A stretch of DNA of 64,000 bases from CBDFNC01 sp965249895 (GTDB taxonomy: Bacteria; Pseudomonadota; Gammaproteobacteria; Enterobacterales; CBDFNC01). The first letter of the stretch is position 1. Each line of letters begins with the position of its first letter. Shown here piece by piece: positions 1 to 8,640 of this stretch. The stretch lies in NCBI GenBank assembly GCA_965249895.1, contig CBDFNC010000001.1, positions 744,001 through 808,000 on the forward strand, written 5' to 3'. Both the position numbers and the translations under genes were made by a program. Below the pieces are notes generated by a model that saw only the letters and a program-made list of their open reading frames with translations, did no database searches and was not told the DNA's origin.

Positions 1-977
1 TGGTCTACCTGCATATGTTCCGCGGCCTGATGTACGGCTCCTACCAGAAACCCAGGGAACTTCTCTGGATCTTCGGTATGTTGATCTTCCTGGCGCTAAT
101 GGCAGAAGCCTTTATGGGTTACCTGCTGCCTTGGGGCCAAATGTCGTTCTGGGGAGCTCAGGTAATTATCTCCCTGTTTGGCGCGATACCTATTATTGGT
201 GATGACCTGACGCTATGGATCCGTGGTGACTATGTTATCTCGGGTGCGACGCTGACGCGTTTCTTCGCCTTGCATGTCATTGCATTACCATTGGTTATCG
301 TGGCGCTGGTATTCTTACACATAGTTGCCCTGCATGAAGTGGGCTCTAACAACCCGGAAGGCATCAGCATTAAGAAGCCCAAGGGCAGTGTGCCTGAAGG
401 TGAAAAGAGCAAATTTAAGTTCCATAAACAATATAGTGACAAATACGATATTGTTGATGCGGCGCCTTTCTTCCCATATTTCGTCGTCAAAGATATAATG
501 GGTGTGGCCGTCTTCTTGTTCTTCTTCTGTTACGTTATCTTCTTTATGCCGGAAGGTGGTGGCTACTTCCTGGAGAAACCTAACTTCGAAGCGGCTAACC
601 CGCTGAAGACGCCAGAGCATATTGCACCTGTATGGTACTTCACGCCTTTCTATGCAATTCTGCGGGCGATCCCAGATAAGTTGGGCGGCGTGATTATGAT
701 GGGTCTGTCAATTGCCGTACTGTTTGTACTGCCTTGGTTAGACCGTTGTAAAGTCAGTTCCATCAAATACCGTAGTATTTGGCATAAACTGAACCTGACT
801 CAGTTTATTGTTTGTTTCATTGTCCTTGGCGTACTGGGTGCTATCCCGACCACCGCTGGTCGTACCATACTGGCACAGGTTACTACCTTTGGTTATTTTG
901 CCTATTTCGTGCTGCTGTGGTTGTACAGTAAAAACGAGAAGACTAAACCTGTACCAGAGAGGATCCCATACAAATGA
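1..977 (+). CDS. petB: Cytochrome b of the bc1 complex, 5'-truncated by the window
   Basis: C-terminal three quarters of cytochrome b, the membrane subunit of ubiquinol:cytochrome c oxidoreductase that holds both b hemes and the quinol-oxidation and quinone-reduction sites. The reading frame is open to the window edge, so the start lies upstream and the first in-frame ATG (15) is internal. Visible: the YLLPWGQMSFWGA segment, heme-ligand histidines in FALHVIALPL and FLHIVALHE, several hydrophobic helices, and the Qo-site motif in the form PVWY (about residue 210 of the visible part) rather than PEWY; other bacterial groups also have variants here. Its stop overlaps the petC start by 4 bp (ATGA), so the two are cotranscribed and the Rieske gene petA is expected just upstream. 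Confidence 0.96.
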   Translation, partial: VYLHMFRGLMYGSYQKPRELLWIFGMLIFLALMAEAFMGYLLPWGQMSFWGAQVIISLFGAIPIIGDDLTLWIRGDYVISGATLTRFFALHVIALPLVIVALVFLHIVALHEVGSNNPEGISIKKPKGSVPEGEKSKFKFHKQYSDKYDIVDAAPFFPYFVVKDIMGVAVFLFFFCYVIFFMPEGGGYFLEKPNFEAANPLKTPEHIAPVWYFTPFYAILRAIPDKLGGVIMMGLSIAVLFVLPWLDRCKVSSIKYRSIWHKLNLTQFIVCFIVLGVLGAIPTTAGRTILAQVTTFGYFAYFVLLWLYSKNEKTKPVPERIPYK

Positions 978-1708
978 AACGGATAATTTTTATATTATTT
1001 GCTCTGTTACCAGGGTTAGCTATGGCCGCGGGTCCTAGTATTCCTTTAGACAAGGCAAACTATGACCTGGAAGACAAGGCGTCTTTGCAAAGCGGTGCTA
1101 AGTTGTTTGTAAACTATTGTCTGGCCTGTCACAGTACTCAGTATCAGAGATACGAAAGGGTAGCCAATGACTTGGATATCCCAAATGAACTGATGTTGGA
1201 AAACCTGGTGTTTACCGACTCAAAGATCGGTGACCTGATGCACAATGCCATGGATATAGATGATGGCGCTAAATGGTTTGGTGCTCCACCTCCAGACCTT
1301 ACTTTAGTTGCTCGTGTGCGTGGCGCCGATTGGTTGTATACTTATTTACGTTCTTTCTATCGTGATGAAAGCCGTCCATTTGGTGTGAATAACCTGGTCT
1401 TTAAAGACGTAGGTATGCCTCACGTTCTGGAAGAGCTGCAGGGAATTCCCGAGGCTGTATACATTACAGAAATCATCGATGGTGAAGAGCATAAAACTCT
1501 GGAACGTATCGAAGCGGATGGCTCAGGTGAGCTAAGTCCCGATGAATATGACCTGGCCGTGCTAGATATGGTAAACTTCCTAGTCTATGCAGGTGAACCT
1601 AGTCGCCTGGAACGTGAAAGTTTAGGCGTTTGGGTTTTAGGTTTTATCGTTATCTTCTTTATCGTATCTTTGCTGTTGAAGAAAGAGTACTTCAGAGATC
1701 TGCATTAA
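974..1708 (+). CDS. petC: Cytochrome c1 of the bc1 complex
   Basis: Membrane-anchored c-type cytochrome that takes electrons from the Rieske protein and passes them to soluble cytochrome c; 244 aa. An N-terminal signal peptide ends near AMA-AG (residues 17-20). The heme attachment site CLACH is at residues 49-53, the likely axial Met lies in DVGMPHVLE, and one C-terminal transmembrane helix (about 222-240) precedes a short basic tail. The heme domain faces the periplasm. An acidic insert near residues 180-190 (ADGSGELSPDEY) looks like an EF-hand loop, but I would not call it calcium binding from this alone. Start overlaps petB by 4 bp. Confidence 0.96.
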   Translation: MKRIIFILFALLPGLAMAAGPSIPLDKANYDLEDKASLQSGAKLFVNYCLACHSTQYQRYERVANDLDIPNELMLENLVFTDSKIGDLMHNAMDIDDGAKWFGAPPPDLTLVARVRGADWLYTYLRSFYRDESRPFGVNNLVFKDVGMPHVLEELQGIPEAVYITEIIDGEEHKTLERIEADGSGELSPDEYDLAVLDMVNFLVYAGEPSRLERESLGVWVLGFIVIFFIVSLLLKKEYFRDLH

Positions 1709-1806
1709 TCTGCCTTCCCGATTAAAGGAAGAGTAGAAATTTCGGGCAATGTCGGTTATTAATACCGCCATTGCCTTTTGTGTTTGTAATAGAATTGGAG
1801 GGGTTC

Positions 1807-2442
1807 ATGGCTGTAGCCGCTAACAAACGCTCAGTAATGACGTTATTTTCTGGTGCATCTGATCTGTATAGCCATCAGGTACGCATTGTCCTGGCGGAAA
1901 AAGGGGTCACCGTTGAAATCAATCAAGTAGACCCAAACAACCTGCCAGAAGATCTTGTCGAGTTAAATTCCTACAAGTCTGTCCCTACATTGATTGACCG
2001 TGAGTTGGTGCTTTACCACTCTCGTATCATTATGGAATATCTGGATGAGCGCTTCCCTCACCCGCCGCTAATGCCAGTTTACCCGGTCGCCCGTGGTAAC
2101 AGTCGTTTGATGATGCACAGGGTGGAAGCTGACTGGTATAGCCTGGTTAATACGATTAAGACTGGAGATGCCACGCAAGCTCAGGCTGCTCGTCAGGAAC
2201 TGACTGCAGGTCTGCTGGCTATAGCTCCGGTATTCGAAGAGTTTCCTTATTTTATGAGTGAAGATTTTACTCTGGTGGATTGCTATATGGCGCCGTTATT
2301 ATGGCGTTTACCTGAGTTAGGTATCGAATTGTCTGGGCGTGGTTCGAAGGAACTGAAAACTTACATGATCCGTATATTCGATCGTGAATCTTTCCAAGCC
2401 TCACTAACTGATGTCGAACGCGATATTCGCGTCATTATTTAA
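1807..2442 (+). CDS. sspA: Stringent starvation protein A
   Basis: RNA-polymerase-associated protein with a glutathione-S-transferase fold, known to reshape transcription in stationary phase and under acid stress; 211 aa, the family length. The N-terminal thioredoxin-like part begins MTLFSGASDLYSHQVRIVL and continues with NSYKSVPTLIDRELVLYHSRIIMEYLDERF; an all-helical C-terminal part follows. I chose ATG 1807 because GGAGGGG lies a few bases before it; the frame is open 12 codons further up, to 1771, without a good ribosome site. It is followed after 2 bp by sspB, the standard pair. Confidence 0.95.
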   Translation: MAVAANKRSVMTLFSGASDLYSHQVRIVLAEKGVTVEINQVDPNNLPEDLVELNSYKSVPTLIDRELVLYHSRIIMEYLDERFPHPPLMPVYPVARGNSRLMMHRVEADWYSLVNTIKTGDATQAQAARQELTAGLLAIAPVFEEFPYFMSEDFTLVDCYMAPLLWRLPELGIELSGRGSKELKTYMIRIFDRESFQASLTDVERDIRVII

Positions 2443-2444
2443 TC

Positions 2445-2891
2445 ATGAGTAGTATGACACCCAATCGCCCTTACCTGTTGAAGGGCTTTTTCGACTGGAT
2501 CCTGGATAATGAGCTTACGCCACACTTAGTGGCGAACGCCACTATGCCTCATGTTCAAGTGCCAGAGCAGTTTATAAAGGACGGTAAGATTGTCCTTAAT
2601 ATTGCGCCCAGCGCAGTGACTAACTTTTCCATGGATTTGGAGGCGGTTTCTTTCAGTGCTCGTTTCGGTGGTTCACCTTTTCAGATATATTTGCCTGTTT
2701 ATGCCATTGAGGCTATCTATGCTCGTGAAAACGGTGCTGGCACTATGTTTGAGCCGGAAGCTGGTTATCAGCCGGAGCCGGAAGCCGACCTTACGGCGCT
2801 CGAGCTTGCACCCGAAGAAGAGATAGGAACAGATCCAGAAGTGGCGCCTCCTAAGCCTAAAGGAAAACCCAGTTTAAGAGTTATCAAGTAA
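2445..2891 (+). CDS. sspB: ClpXP protease specificity-enhancing factor
   Basis: Adaptor that delivers ssrA-tagged and some other substrates to ClpXP. 148 aa; the substrate-binding domain covers about residues 5-105 (RPYLLKGFFDWILDNELTPH, IVLNIAPSAV, FSARFGG, ARENGAGTMFEPE). An acidic, proline-rich linker follows, then the short basic end PSLRVIK, which matches the ClpX-tethering tail known in the family. ATG 2454 (MTPNRPYL) is an alternative start. It lies 2 bp after sspA, shares its transcript, and ends at a strong terminator. Confidence 0.95.
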   Translation: MSSMTPNRPYLLKGFFDWILDNELTPHLVANATMPHVQVPEQFIKDGKIVLNIAPSAVTNFSMDLEAVSFSARFGGSPFQIYLPVYAIEAIYARENGAGTMFEPEAGYQPEPEADLTALELAPEEEIGTDPEVAPPKPKGKPSLRVIK

Positions 2892-2892
2892 T

Positions 2893-2925
2893 AAAAAAGG
2901 TCGCATCAGCGACCTTTTTTATTAC
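2893..2925 (+). terminator. Rho-independent terminator after sspAB
   Basis: Inverted repeat AAAAAAGGTCGC-ATCA-GCGACCTTTTTT directly after the sspB stop: a GC stem flanked by A and T runs, so it can act in both directions. It separates sspAB from the converging dolP operon. Confidence 0.9.
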
Positions 2926-2979
2926 TCTTGGCGTACGACGAGCTGGCTAATTCTACCTGGCAGGCTGTTCCGGAGCTTA

Positions 2980-3564
2980 TCAGGTGTCTTTTGGCTCAAC
3001 GTATTCAAATACTTTAACGACTCTGGCGACACCATTGACCTTTCTTGCCAGATCTACGGCTTTATCCGCCTCAGCCTGGGTTACCAGGCCGATAAGAAAA
3101 ACTTCGGCATTTTCTGTAACGACCTTAACTTTTAGGGGATCGACGTCTTTGGTATCCAGTAACGCAGCTTTAACTTTGGTGGTTAACCAGGCGTCGCTGC
3201 TTTTCCGTCCAAACGAGACGGGTTCATTGATCCGAATTTCATTATAGATAGCGCGTACGCCAGCTAAGCTTTTCAGCAGATCTTCCGCCTGTTCGCGATA
3301 GCCTGGTTCCCGGGTTTGTCCCACCAAAAGTAGGTTGCCGTTATTGCTGATAACGCTTAAATTGCTATTGGCTTGCAGCTCTTTAGCTTTATTAAGCTTG
3401 GAATAGGCTTTAATTTCCAGGCTCTGATCGTCTATTTGCGAGCCTACAGAGCGCCTGTCGTTAACCATTACTGCAGTGGTTGCTGCGCCAACAAGTACAA
3501 CGCCGGCACAACCTTGGAGTAATAACAACGCCCAAAGCATAAATACAGCATAAACAGACTTCAT
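2980..3564 (-). CDS. dolP: BON-domain outer-membrane lipoprotein DolP (YraP)
   Basis: Lipoprotein that supports outer-membrane integrity and BAM function in the periplasm of other gammaproteobacteria. 194 aa. The signal peptide ends in the lipobox LLQGC (Cys19), followed by two BON domains (about residues 45-115 and 120-190; the second includes DAWLTTKVKAALLDTKDVDP and VFLIGLVTQAEADKAVDLA). It lies 5 bp after diaA and ends the minus-strand lpoA-yraN-diaA-dolP cluster, the same order as in Escherichia coli. Confidence 0.93.
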   Translation of the reverse strand: MKSVYAVFMLWALLLLQGCAGVVLVGAATTAVMVNDRRSVGSQIDDQSLEIKAYSKLNKAKELQANSNLSVISNNGNLLLVGQTREPGYREQAEDLLKSLAGVRAIYNEIRINEPVSFGRKSSDAWLTTKVKAALLDTKDVDPLKVKVVTENAEVFLIGLVTQAEADKAVDLARKVNGVARVVKVFEYVEPKDT

Positions 3565-3569
3565 GATAG

Positions 3570-4160
3570 TTAATCCCTTTGTTGAGGAAACAGGGTTTGG
3601 TCGATCAGATCACTCACGGCGTTAAGCACAAATAGGTGAACTTCTTCAGTGCGGCAGCCTTTAGGTGAGGGGGCCCTGACTTCAACGTCGTTAGCTCCCA
3701 GCAAGCCGGCTATCTCACCGCCGTCACCACCGGTCAGAGCGACAATTTTCATATCCCGGCTTACACCGGCCTCAACCGCCTTGATGATGTTTCTGCTGTT
3801 ACCACCGTGGGAGATAGCCAGTAATATATCACCTGGCTGAGCCAACGCTCGTACCTGCTTGGCGTAGATATCCTCAAAAGTGGTATCTGTGGCTATGGCG
3901 GAAATGAGGGTTGAATCGGGTGTGATAGAAATTGCTGGTAAACTCGGGCGTTCAGTCTCGAATCGGTTAAGCAGGTGCGAGGCAAAAATTTGCGCTAGCG
4001 CTGCATTTCCACCGTTGCCACAGGCGATTATCTTATTACCTGTTAATAAACTCTCCACCATCAATGTGGCGCAAGCTTCGATGGATTCAGGGAGTGCTTC
4101 GGCAGCGGCAATCTTGGTCTGAATACTCTCGGTAAAATTTTCTTTTATCTTTTCTCGCAT
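3570..4160 (-). CDS. diaA: DnaA initiator-associating protein DiaA (SIS domain)
   Basis: 196-aa phosphosugar-isomerase-fold (SIS) protein. In E. coli the orthologue binds DnaA and promotes its timely assembly at oriC. Visible SIS motifs are ACGNGGNAALAQIFASHLL (about 47-65) and LAISHGGNSRNIIKA (about 114-128), with the conserved end TEEVHLFVLNAVSDLID. The paralogue GmhA (sedoheptulose-7-phosphate isomerase) looks similar; position between yraN and dolP favours DiaA. Confidence 0.9.
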   Translation of the reverse strand: MREKIKENFTESIQTKIAAAEALPESIEACATLMVESLLTGNKIIACGNGGNAALAQIFASHLLNRFETERPSLPAISITPDSTLISAIATDTTFEDIYAKQVRALAQPGDILLAISHGGNSRNIIKAVEAGVSRDMKIVALTGGDGGEIAGLLGANDVEVRAPSPKGCRTEEVHLFVLNAVSDLIDQTLFPQQRD

Positions 4161-4181
4161 AGGTCTCTATCTGGCTCTTGC

Positions 4182-4529
4182 TTAGCGGGCGGAAAACGCG
4201 TTTTTTATCCAGTCAGGCTGCTGGTCGTTAAAACAGACCAGGTCAAACCGACAGTAATGTTCATGGGACTGTTGTACTAAGTACATCTGCGCACATTTGA
4301 TAATCTTGCTTTGTTTCGCTTTAGTCACTGAGGCCAGTGGGCCCCCATACTGATTGGTGGACCTGTATCTTACTTCCACAAAGACCAGAAATTCCTGATC
4401 CTGCATAATAAGATCAATTTCACCAAAGCGACTGTGATAATTCGATTCTATCAGGATTAGCCCATGCCTTATAAGATAGGCAAGGGCTTGTTTCTCGTAA
4501 TAATCACCTGTCTGCTTATTGCAGCGCAT
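4182..4529 (-). CDS. yraN: YraN/UPF0102 family endonuclease-like protein
   Basis: 115-aa protein with the PD-(D/E)XK-like core GEIDLIMQDQEFLVFVEVRYR (about 36-56), where E, D and E would bind metal. The Lys of the classical motif is Arg, as is usual in YraN proteins. Cellular role unknown; a structure-specific nuclease role has been proposed for the family. The start overlaps the 3' end of lpoA by 14 nt, so translation is probably coupled and the junction lies at the edge of the lpoA repeat tract. Confidence 0.88.
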   Translation of the reverse strand: MRCNKQTGDYYEKQALAYLIRHGLILIESNYHSRFGEIDLIMQDQEFLVFVEVRYRSTNQYGGPLASVTKAKQSKIIKCAQMYLVQQSHEHYCRFDLVCFNDQQPDWIKNAFSAR

Positions 4530-7011
4530 TGGCTCGGGTCTCTGCGGATATATTTGTACCAGTTTCTATTGCTGCGTTGGCACCAGTCTCTGCGGATATA
4601 TTGGTACTAGTTTCCATTGCTGCGGTGGCACCAATCTCTGCGGATATATTTGTATTGGTTTCCATTGCTGCGTTGGCAGCAGTTTCTGCGGATATATTTG
4701 TATTAGTTTCCATTGCTGCGGTGGCACCAGTCTCTGCGGATATATTTGTATTAGTTTCCATTGCTGCGGTGGCACCAATCTCTGCGGATATATTTGTATT
4801 GGTTTCCATTGCTGCGTTGGCAGCAGTTTCTGCGGATATATTTGTATTAGTTTCCATTGCTGCGGTGGCAGCAGTTTCTGCGGATATATTTGTATTGGTT
4901 TCCATTGCTGCGTTGGCAGCAGTTTCTGCGGATATATTTGTATTGGTTTCCATTGCTGCGTTGGCAGCAGTTTCTGCGGATATATTTGTATTAGTTTCCA
5001 TTGCTGCGTTGGCACCAGTCTCTGCGGATATATTTGTATTAGTTTCTATTGCTGCGTCGGTATCGGCCTCTGCTGGAAGCTGTACGGGCAATGCAGGTTC
5101 GAGAGCCCTATGCTCGCTATTTTCGTCTGCTGTCGTTACCTCATCGTCCGTTGCTACGGTTTGTTCCTGGGCAGGTTTATCCAGTAGCACGATTTGACCG
5201 TCCTGATATTCAGCCCATGCCAGGCGGCGTTCGATTTCTCCGTCGGAGTTTAAAAACAACGTGCCGGATATGCCTTGCACACTATAACCGGGGGAAACTT
5301 GCAATTGTACCAGCTCGCCAATCAGCAATGTCGTATCATAACCCATGGCATAAAATCGTTGATCTGACTGATTACGTTCAGGCCAGGTTTTCCTGGCAGC
5401 TATGGCTACCGCATTATCCGGGTCGATGATCATAGGTAGATCACTGTACTTGATGCCATTAAGCTCCTGCATCTGGGTTGTACTCAAGTCGCTGCTAAAG
5501 CTCCGTGAGCCAGCATACAGTTTGATAGGGTCGGCAAACGGGCTTACGGTTACATCGATAAAAGGTTTCAACATACGTAGCTCAATGGGCTTGGCCACCA
5601 GGTACATCGCGTCTATATCCCTGCGACTGCGTACTTCTGAAATGATGTTGTAGCCTACTAACTGTTTTATCTGATTGATCCGCTGCTGGCTTTTATCCGT
5701 TTGTAACAAGGATTTGACGATACCTTGAATCTCCTGACGATTATTAAAGTAAACCACTTCAGGCTCTGCGCCAGTTATCTTGGTCCAGTCTTCAGAAAAG
5801 CTGGTCACCATACGCTGGCCGAACTTAGTGTTGGGAGCGATAACCATGGGGTAGGTTAAACCATCGTCAGAAATTCTCGTGGCAGTTTGTGCTGCCTCAC
5901 CTTCAGGAGATAGGGAGAAGAAATAGCTTTGCTCTGGCGCCGCGTATTGGTCTAACTGGTTTAGCGATAACCAAGGGGTATCCTGAATAAGTGCTGCCAG
6001 TGCGTTGACTTTACTTCTTAACAAAGGGCCGACGATAAACTCGACACCTTCACTCTTAACCTGCTGGTACAAGGTCGCCATATCTTGCTGGTTGGTGTCA
6101 TAGAACGTCAGTTCTGTAGCATTGTCCGGTTTGGCCAGGTAAGAGCTTAGTATGCCATCTTGCAGGGCAATCCCCTGGCGTTGATATTTACCCGTAAGGG
6201 GGAGTAATACAGCAATTTTTTGTGGCTGGTAAGGTTTTGCTTCCAATGCGAATTGCAACGCATCCGGCATTTGCAGTGCCGCAGGGTGTAATGGAAACAG
6301 TGCTTGCCACTGCTGTATTTGGGCGGTTAATTCGTTAGGTTTCCCCGCATATTCATTGGTCAGCGCTGCAAGTTCAAGCCAGCCGGTCGACTCGTCAGCA
6401 GCATCCAGGCTTTGGAAAGACCTCAGGGTAAACGGAGACAATGGTGTGAGCAGCGCCCAGATCTGATTATTGTTGGCTTTAATCTCAGCCTCATCCTTCA
6501 GGTAAGATCCCAGTGCGACCCTTGCCTGAGCGGCGGCAATCCCATTATCCATGGCGGCAAGAACCGACGATTTAAGTGCGAAATAACGTTTCCAATGTTC
6601 ATCTGATAGGGACCATTGCGGCGGAAGCTCCAGTTGACTTAAGGCTGCCTGGTTATTCCCTTCCATCGAATAACTTTGTGCCCGGATAATCCTCAGCTCT
6701 GCTTGTTGCTGTGGGGAGAGAGTTAGCTTGTCCAGCTGCTGTAAAACAGCAAGAGCAGGCTGGCTTTGCCCGCCGGCCAAAAATGCCCGGGCGGCCAGTA
6801 GTTGCCAGTTTATGTTAGCGCTGCCTTCGCTTTTTTGAGCCTGACTCAGGTAATAATCTGCGTTTTCGCTGATGGGCGACATCACGTCCGGCGGCGTAAG
6901 CTTGCTGACAGGCTGGGGCTTAGGTGTGCTTGTACAGCCGCTAATTATCAGGGCGGCCAGCAAACACAGCAAAAGGCGTGGTACACTAAGCTTGTTTATC
7001 AAGGTCTTCAA
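4516..7011 (-). CDS. lpoA: Penicillin-binding protein activator LpoA with repeat tail
   Basis: Outer-membrane lipoprotein that reaches through the periplasm to stimulate the class A synthase PBP1A. Signal peptide with lipobox IISGC (about residues 22-26), a helical TPR-like N-terminal half, and a periplasmic-binding-protein-like C-terminal half starting near QKIAVLLPLTGKYQRQGIALQ. At 831 aa it is about 150 aa longer than the E. coli protein (678). The excess is a low-complexity tail of 11 near-identical 16-residue units (AAMETNTNISAETAAN and variants), ending RANALQ. The tail sits after the conserved domain, so the core should still work. It heads the minus-strand cluster and is divergent from rsmI. 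Confidence 0.93.
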   Translation of the reverse strand: MKTLINKLSVPRLLLCLLAALIISGCTSTPKPQPVSKLTPPDVMSPISENADYYLSQAQKSEGSANINWQLLAARAFLAGGQSQPALAVLQQLDKLTLSPQQQAELRIIRAQSYSMEGNNQAALSQLELPPQWSLSDEHWKRYFALKSSVLAAMDNGIAAAQARVALGSYLKDEAEIKANNNQIWALLTPLSPFTLRSFQSLDAADESTGWLELAALTNEYAGKPNELTAQIQQWQALFPLHPAALQMPDALQFALEAKPYQPQKIAVLLPLTGKYQRQGIALQDGILSSYLAKPDNATELTFYDTNQQDMATLYQQVKSEGVEFIVGPLLRSKVNALAALIQDTPWLSLNQLDQYAAPEQSYFFSLSPEGEAAQTATRISDDGLTYPMVIAPNTKFGQRMVTSFSEDWTKITGAEPEVVYFNNRQEIQGIVKSLLQTDKSQQRINQIKQLVGYNIISEVRSRRDIDAMYLVAKPIELRMLKPFIDVTVSPFADPIKLYAGSRSFSSDLSTTQMQELNGIKYSDLPMIIDPDNAVAIAARKTWPERNQSDQRFYAMGYDTTLLIGELVQLQVSPGYSVQGISGTLFLNSDGEIERRLAWAEYQDGQIVLLDKPAQEQTVATDDEVTTADENSEHRALEPALPVQLPAEADTDAAIETNTNISAETGANAAMETNTNISAETAANAAMETNTNISAETAANAAMETNTNISAETAATAAMETNTNISAETAANAAMETNTNISAEIGATAAMETNTNISAETGATAAMETNTNISAETAANAAMETNTNISAEIGATAAMETSTNISAETGANAAIETGTNISAETRANALQ
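4531..5058 (-). repeat. 48-bp tandem repeat, 11 copies, coding for the LpoA tail
   Basis: Eleven head-to-tail units of 48 bp, each containing TCTGCGGATATATTTGTA on the plus strand, encode 16 residues on the minus strand. Units differ at a few positions only (AAN, AAT, GAN, GAT and RAN variants after ISAET/ISAEI). The unit length is a multiple of three, so gain or loss of units keeps lpoA in frame. The tract is also stop-free in two plus-strand frames and one other minus-strand frame, which are artefacts. Confidence 0.97.
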
Positions 7012-7237
7012 ACCATCGACTCATTAAAAAGGGACAAGATGGGCATAGTTTAATAGTGTGTCGCTTGTTAAACAATCGGTTAAGTATGATGGCAAGTTTT
7101 TCCGTGCCTTTTCCTGCTGGTAATACCCGAAGGTAGATCGCATCGAATGAGCTTACTGAAGTTATCGTTGAACGCCTTGATGATCCGCCGCTCCAGCCAA
7201 CAACCACCTCTTTTTTACTAGTTTGATGAGAAAATAA

Positions 7238-8074
7238 ATGTTTGAAACCAGTGCTTTATATATAGTCCCCACCCCCATAGGTAATCTTGCCGATATCACT
7301 CAGAGGGCGCTGGACGTATTAAATTCTGTTGACTTGATTGCGGCTGAGGATACCAGGCATACGGGAAAACTGTTAAGTCACTATCAAATCAAAAAACCGT
7401 GTTTTTCGCTACATGATCATAATGAGCAACAAAAAGCCAAGATTTTGATAGAGAAAATTAAATCGGGCCAGTCAGTTGCCCTGGTTTCCGATGCGGGTAC
7501 GCCGTTGATCAGTGATCCCGGTTATCACCTGGTGAACGATTGCCGCAGTGAAGGAGTTAAAGTGATCCCTTTACCCGGCCCCTGCGCGGCGGTAACAGGG
7601 TTAAGTTCAGCCGGTTTACCATCGGACCGTTTCTGTTTTGAAGGTTTTTTGCCAGCTAAAGAAAAAGGTAAAATGGATAAACTGACTGACTTGGTAGAAG
7701 AGACTCGCACTATGATCTTCTACGAATCCCCCAGGCGGCTGCTGGATACAGTAGGAAAAATTATTGAGGTTATGGGTGCCGAACGCCAGGTGGTAGTGGC
7801 GAGAGAGCTCACCAAGACCTTTGAGACTATCCATGGCCTGCCTGCCGCCGAGATGTTGCAATGGCTGGGAGAAGATGAAAACCGCAGCCGGGGGGAGATT
7901 GTGCTGATGGTGGCGGGCGCCAAGATAGATCATAATGCTATCGGTGCGGCGGCTATCTCGACCCTAAAACTCCTGGTTAATGAGCTACCTTTGAAAAAAG
8001 CCGCAGCATTAACCGCGCAAATTCACGATTTAAAGAAAAATGCCCTTTATAAATGGGGCCTGGAAAATCTGTAA
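7238..8074 (+). CDS. rsmI: 16S rRNA C1402 2'-O-methyltransferase RsmI
   Basis: SAM-dependent methyltransferase of the tetrapyrrole-methylase fold; with RsmH it makes m4Cm1402 in the ribosomal P site. 278 aa. Motifs: LYIVPTPIGNLADITQRAL (7-25), AAEDTRHTGKLL, VSDAGTPLISDPGYHLV, PGPCAAVTGLSSAGLP and FYESPRRL. Divergent from lpoA, the usual neighbour in gammaproteobacteria; rnpB follows. The other enzyme for the same nucleotide, rsmH, lies 1.3 kb downstream in the dcw cluster. Confidence 0.95.
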   Translation: MFETSALYIVPTPIGNLADITQRALDVLNSVDLIAAEDTRHTGKLLSHYQIKKPCFSLHDHNEQQKAKILIEKIKSGQSVALVSDAGTPLISDPGYHLVNDCRSEGVKVIPLPGPCAAVTGLSSAGLPSDRFCFEGFLPAKEKGKMDKLTDLVEETRTMIFYESPRRLLDTVGKIIEVMGAERQVVVARELTKTFETIHGLPAAEMLQWLGEDENRSRGEIVLMVAGAKIDHNAIGAAAISTLKLLVNELPLKKAAALTAQIHDLKKNALYKWGLENL

Positions 8075-8092
8075 GTATTTTACTGTTTGGGC

Positions 8093-8119
8093 TTGCACTT
8101 GCCCAGCGACCTGTATAAT
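8093..8119 (+). promoter_or_regulatory. Sigma-70 promoter of rnpB
   Basis: TTGCAC (8093-8098), a 15-bp spacer and a perfect TATAAT (8114-8119), about 11 bp before the 5' helix of RNase P RNA. The GC-rich stretch after the -10 is typical of promoters for stable RNAs. Confidence 0.7.
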
Positions 8120-8128
8120 ATCCGCCGC

Positions 8129-8477
8129 CGGAGTTGGCCAGACCGTCGTCGCCTTACTTAGTAAGGGGGAGGAAAGTCCGGGCTCCAGAGGGCAGGGTGC
8201 CAGGTAACGCCTGGGGGACGTGAGTCCACGACAAGTGCAGCAGAGAGAAGACCGCCTAAGCACGCAAGTGCCGGTAAGGCTGAAAGGGTGCGGTAAGAGC
8301 GCACCGCGCGACTGGTAACAGTTCGTGGCGAGGTAAACTCCACCCGGAGCAAGACCAAATAGGCTTCCTATAGGCATGGCCCATGCTGGAAGCGGGTAGG
8401 TTGCTTGAGCCAGTGAGCGATTGCTGGCCTAGATGAATGACGGTTCACGACAGAACCCGGCTTATCGGCCAACTCCA
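8129..8477 (+). ncRNA. rnpB: RNase P RNA (M1 RNA), class A
   Basis: Catalytic RNA that removes the 5' leader of pre-tRNAs. Recognised from near-identity to known M1 RNA in universally conserved blocks: GAGGAAAGTCCGGGCTCC, GGGCAGGGTGCCAGGTAACG, GGTAAACTCCACCCGG, CCAGTGAGCGATTGCTGG and ACAGAACCCGGCTTATCGG. The terminal P1 helix is visible as GAGTTGGCC (from 8131) pairing with GGCCAACTC (8467-8475), which sets both ends. Its usual partner RnpA is not in the window. Immediately downstream the 3' end is duplicated (next entry). Confidence 0.97.
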
Positions 8478-8640
8478 ACTAATTTAACAAACTGTAGTTG
8501 CTCATCGTTGAATAACGGTTCACTCCGTGACACATTCAGCTATCGGCCAACTCCAACTAATTTAACAAATTGTAGTTGCTCATCGTTGAATCGCGGTTCA
8601 CTCCGTGACACATTCAGCTATCGGCGAATTTTGTCAGCGT
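8463..8640 (+). repeat. 78-bp tandem repeat of the rnpB 3' end (2.3 copies)
   Basis: Starting inside the last helix of rnpB (TATCGGCCAACTCCAAC) a 78-bp unit is repeated almost exactly: 8463-8540 and 8541-8618, then a partial third copy from 8619. Each unit ends GGTTCACTCCGTGACACA, which resembles the M1 sequence just before the P1 strand, so the unit consists of the terminal part of rnpB plus trailer. CAACTA and TAGTTG in each unit can form a short hairpin. E. coli is known to carry 113-bp repeats after rnpB; this arrangement is analogous. Confidence 0.9.

Noticed and set aside
4519..5197. Two plus-strand frames of 222 codons (Cys/Phe-rich and Val/Ala-rich repeats)
   Set aside because: They are antisense to the 48-bp lpoA repeat, open only because the unit is a multiple of three without stops; no ribosome site or family similarity.
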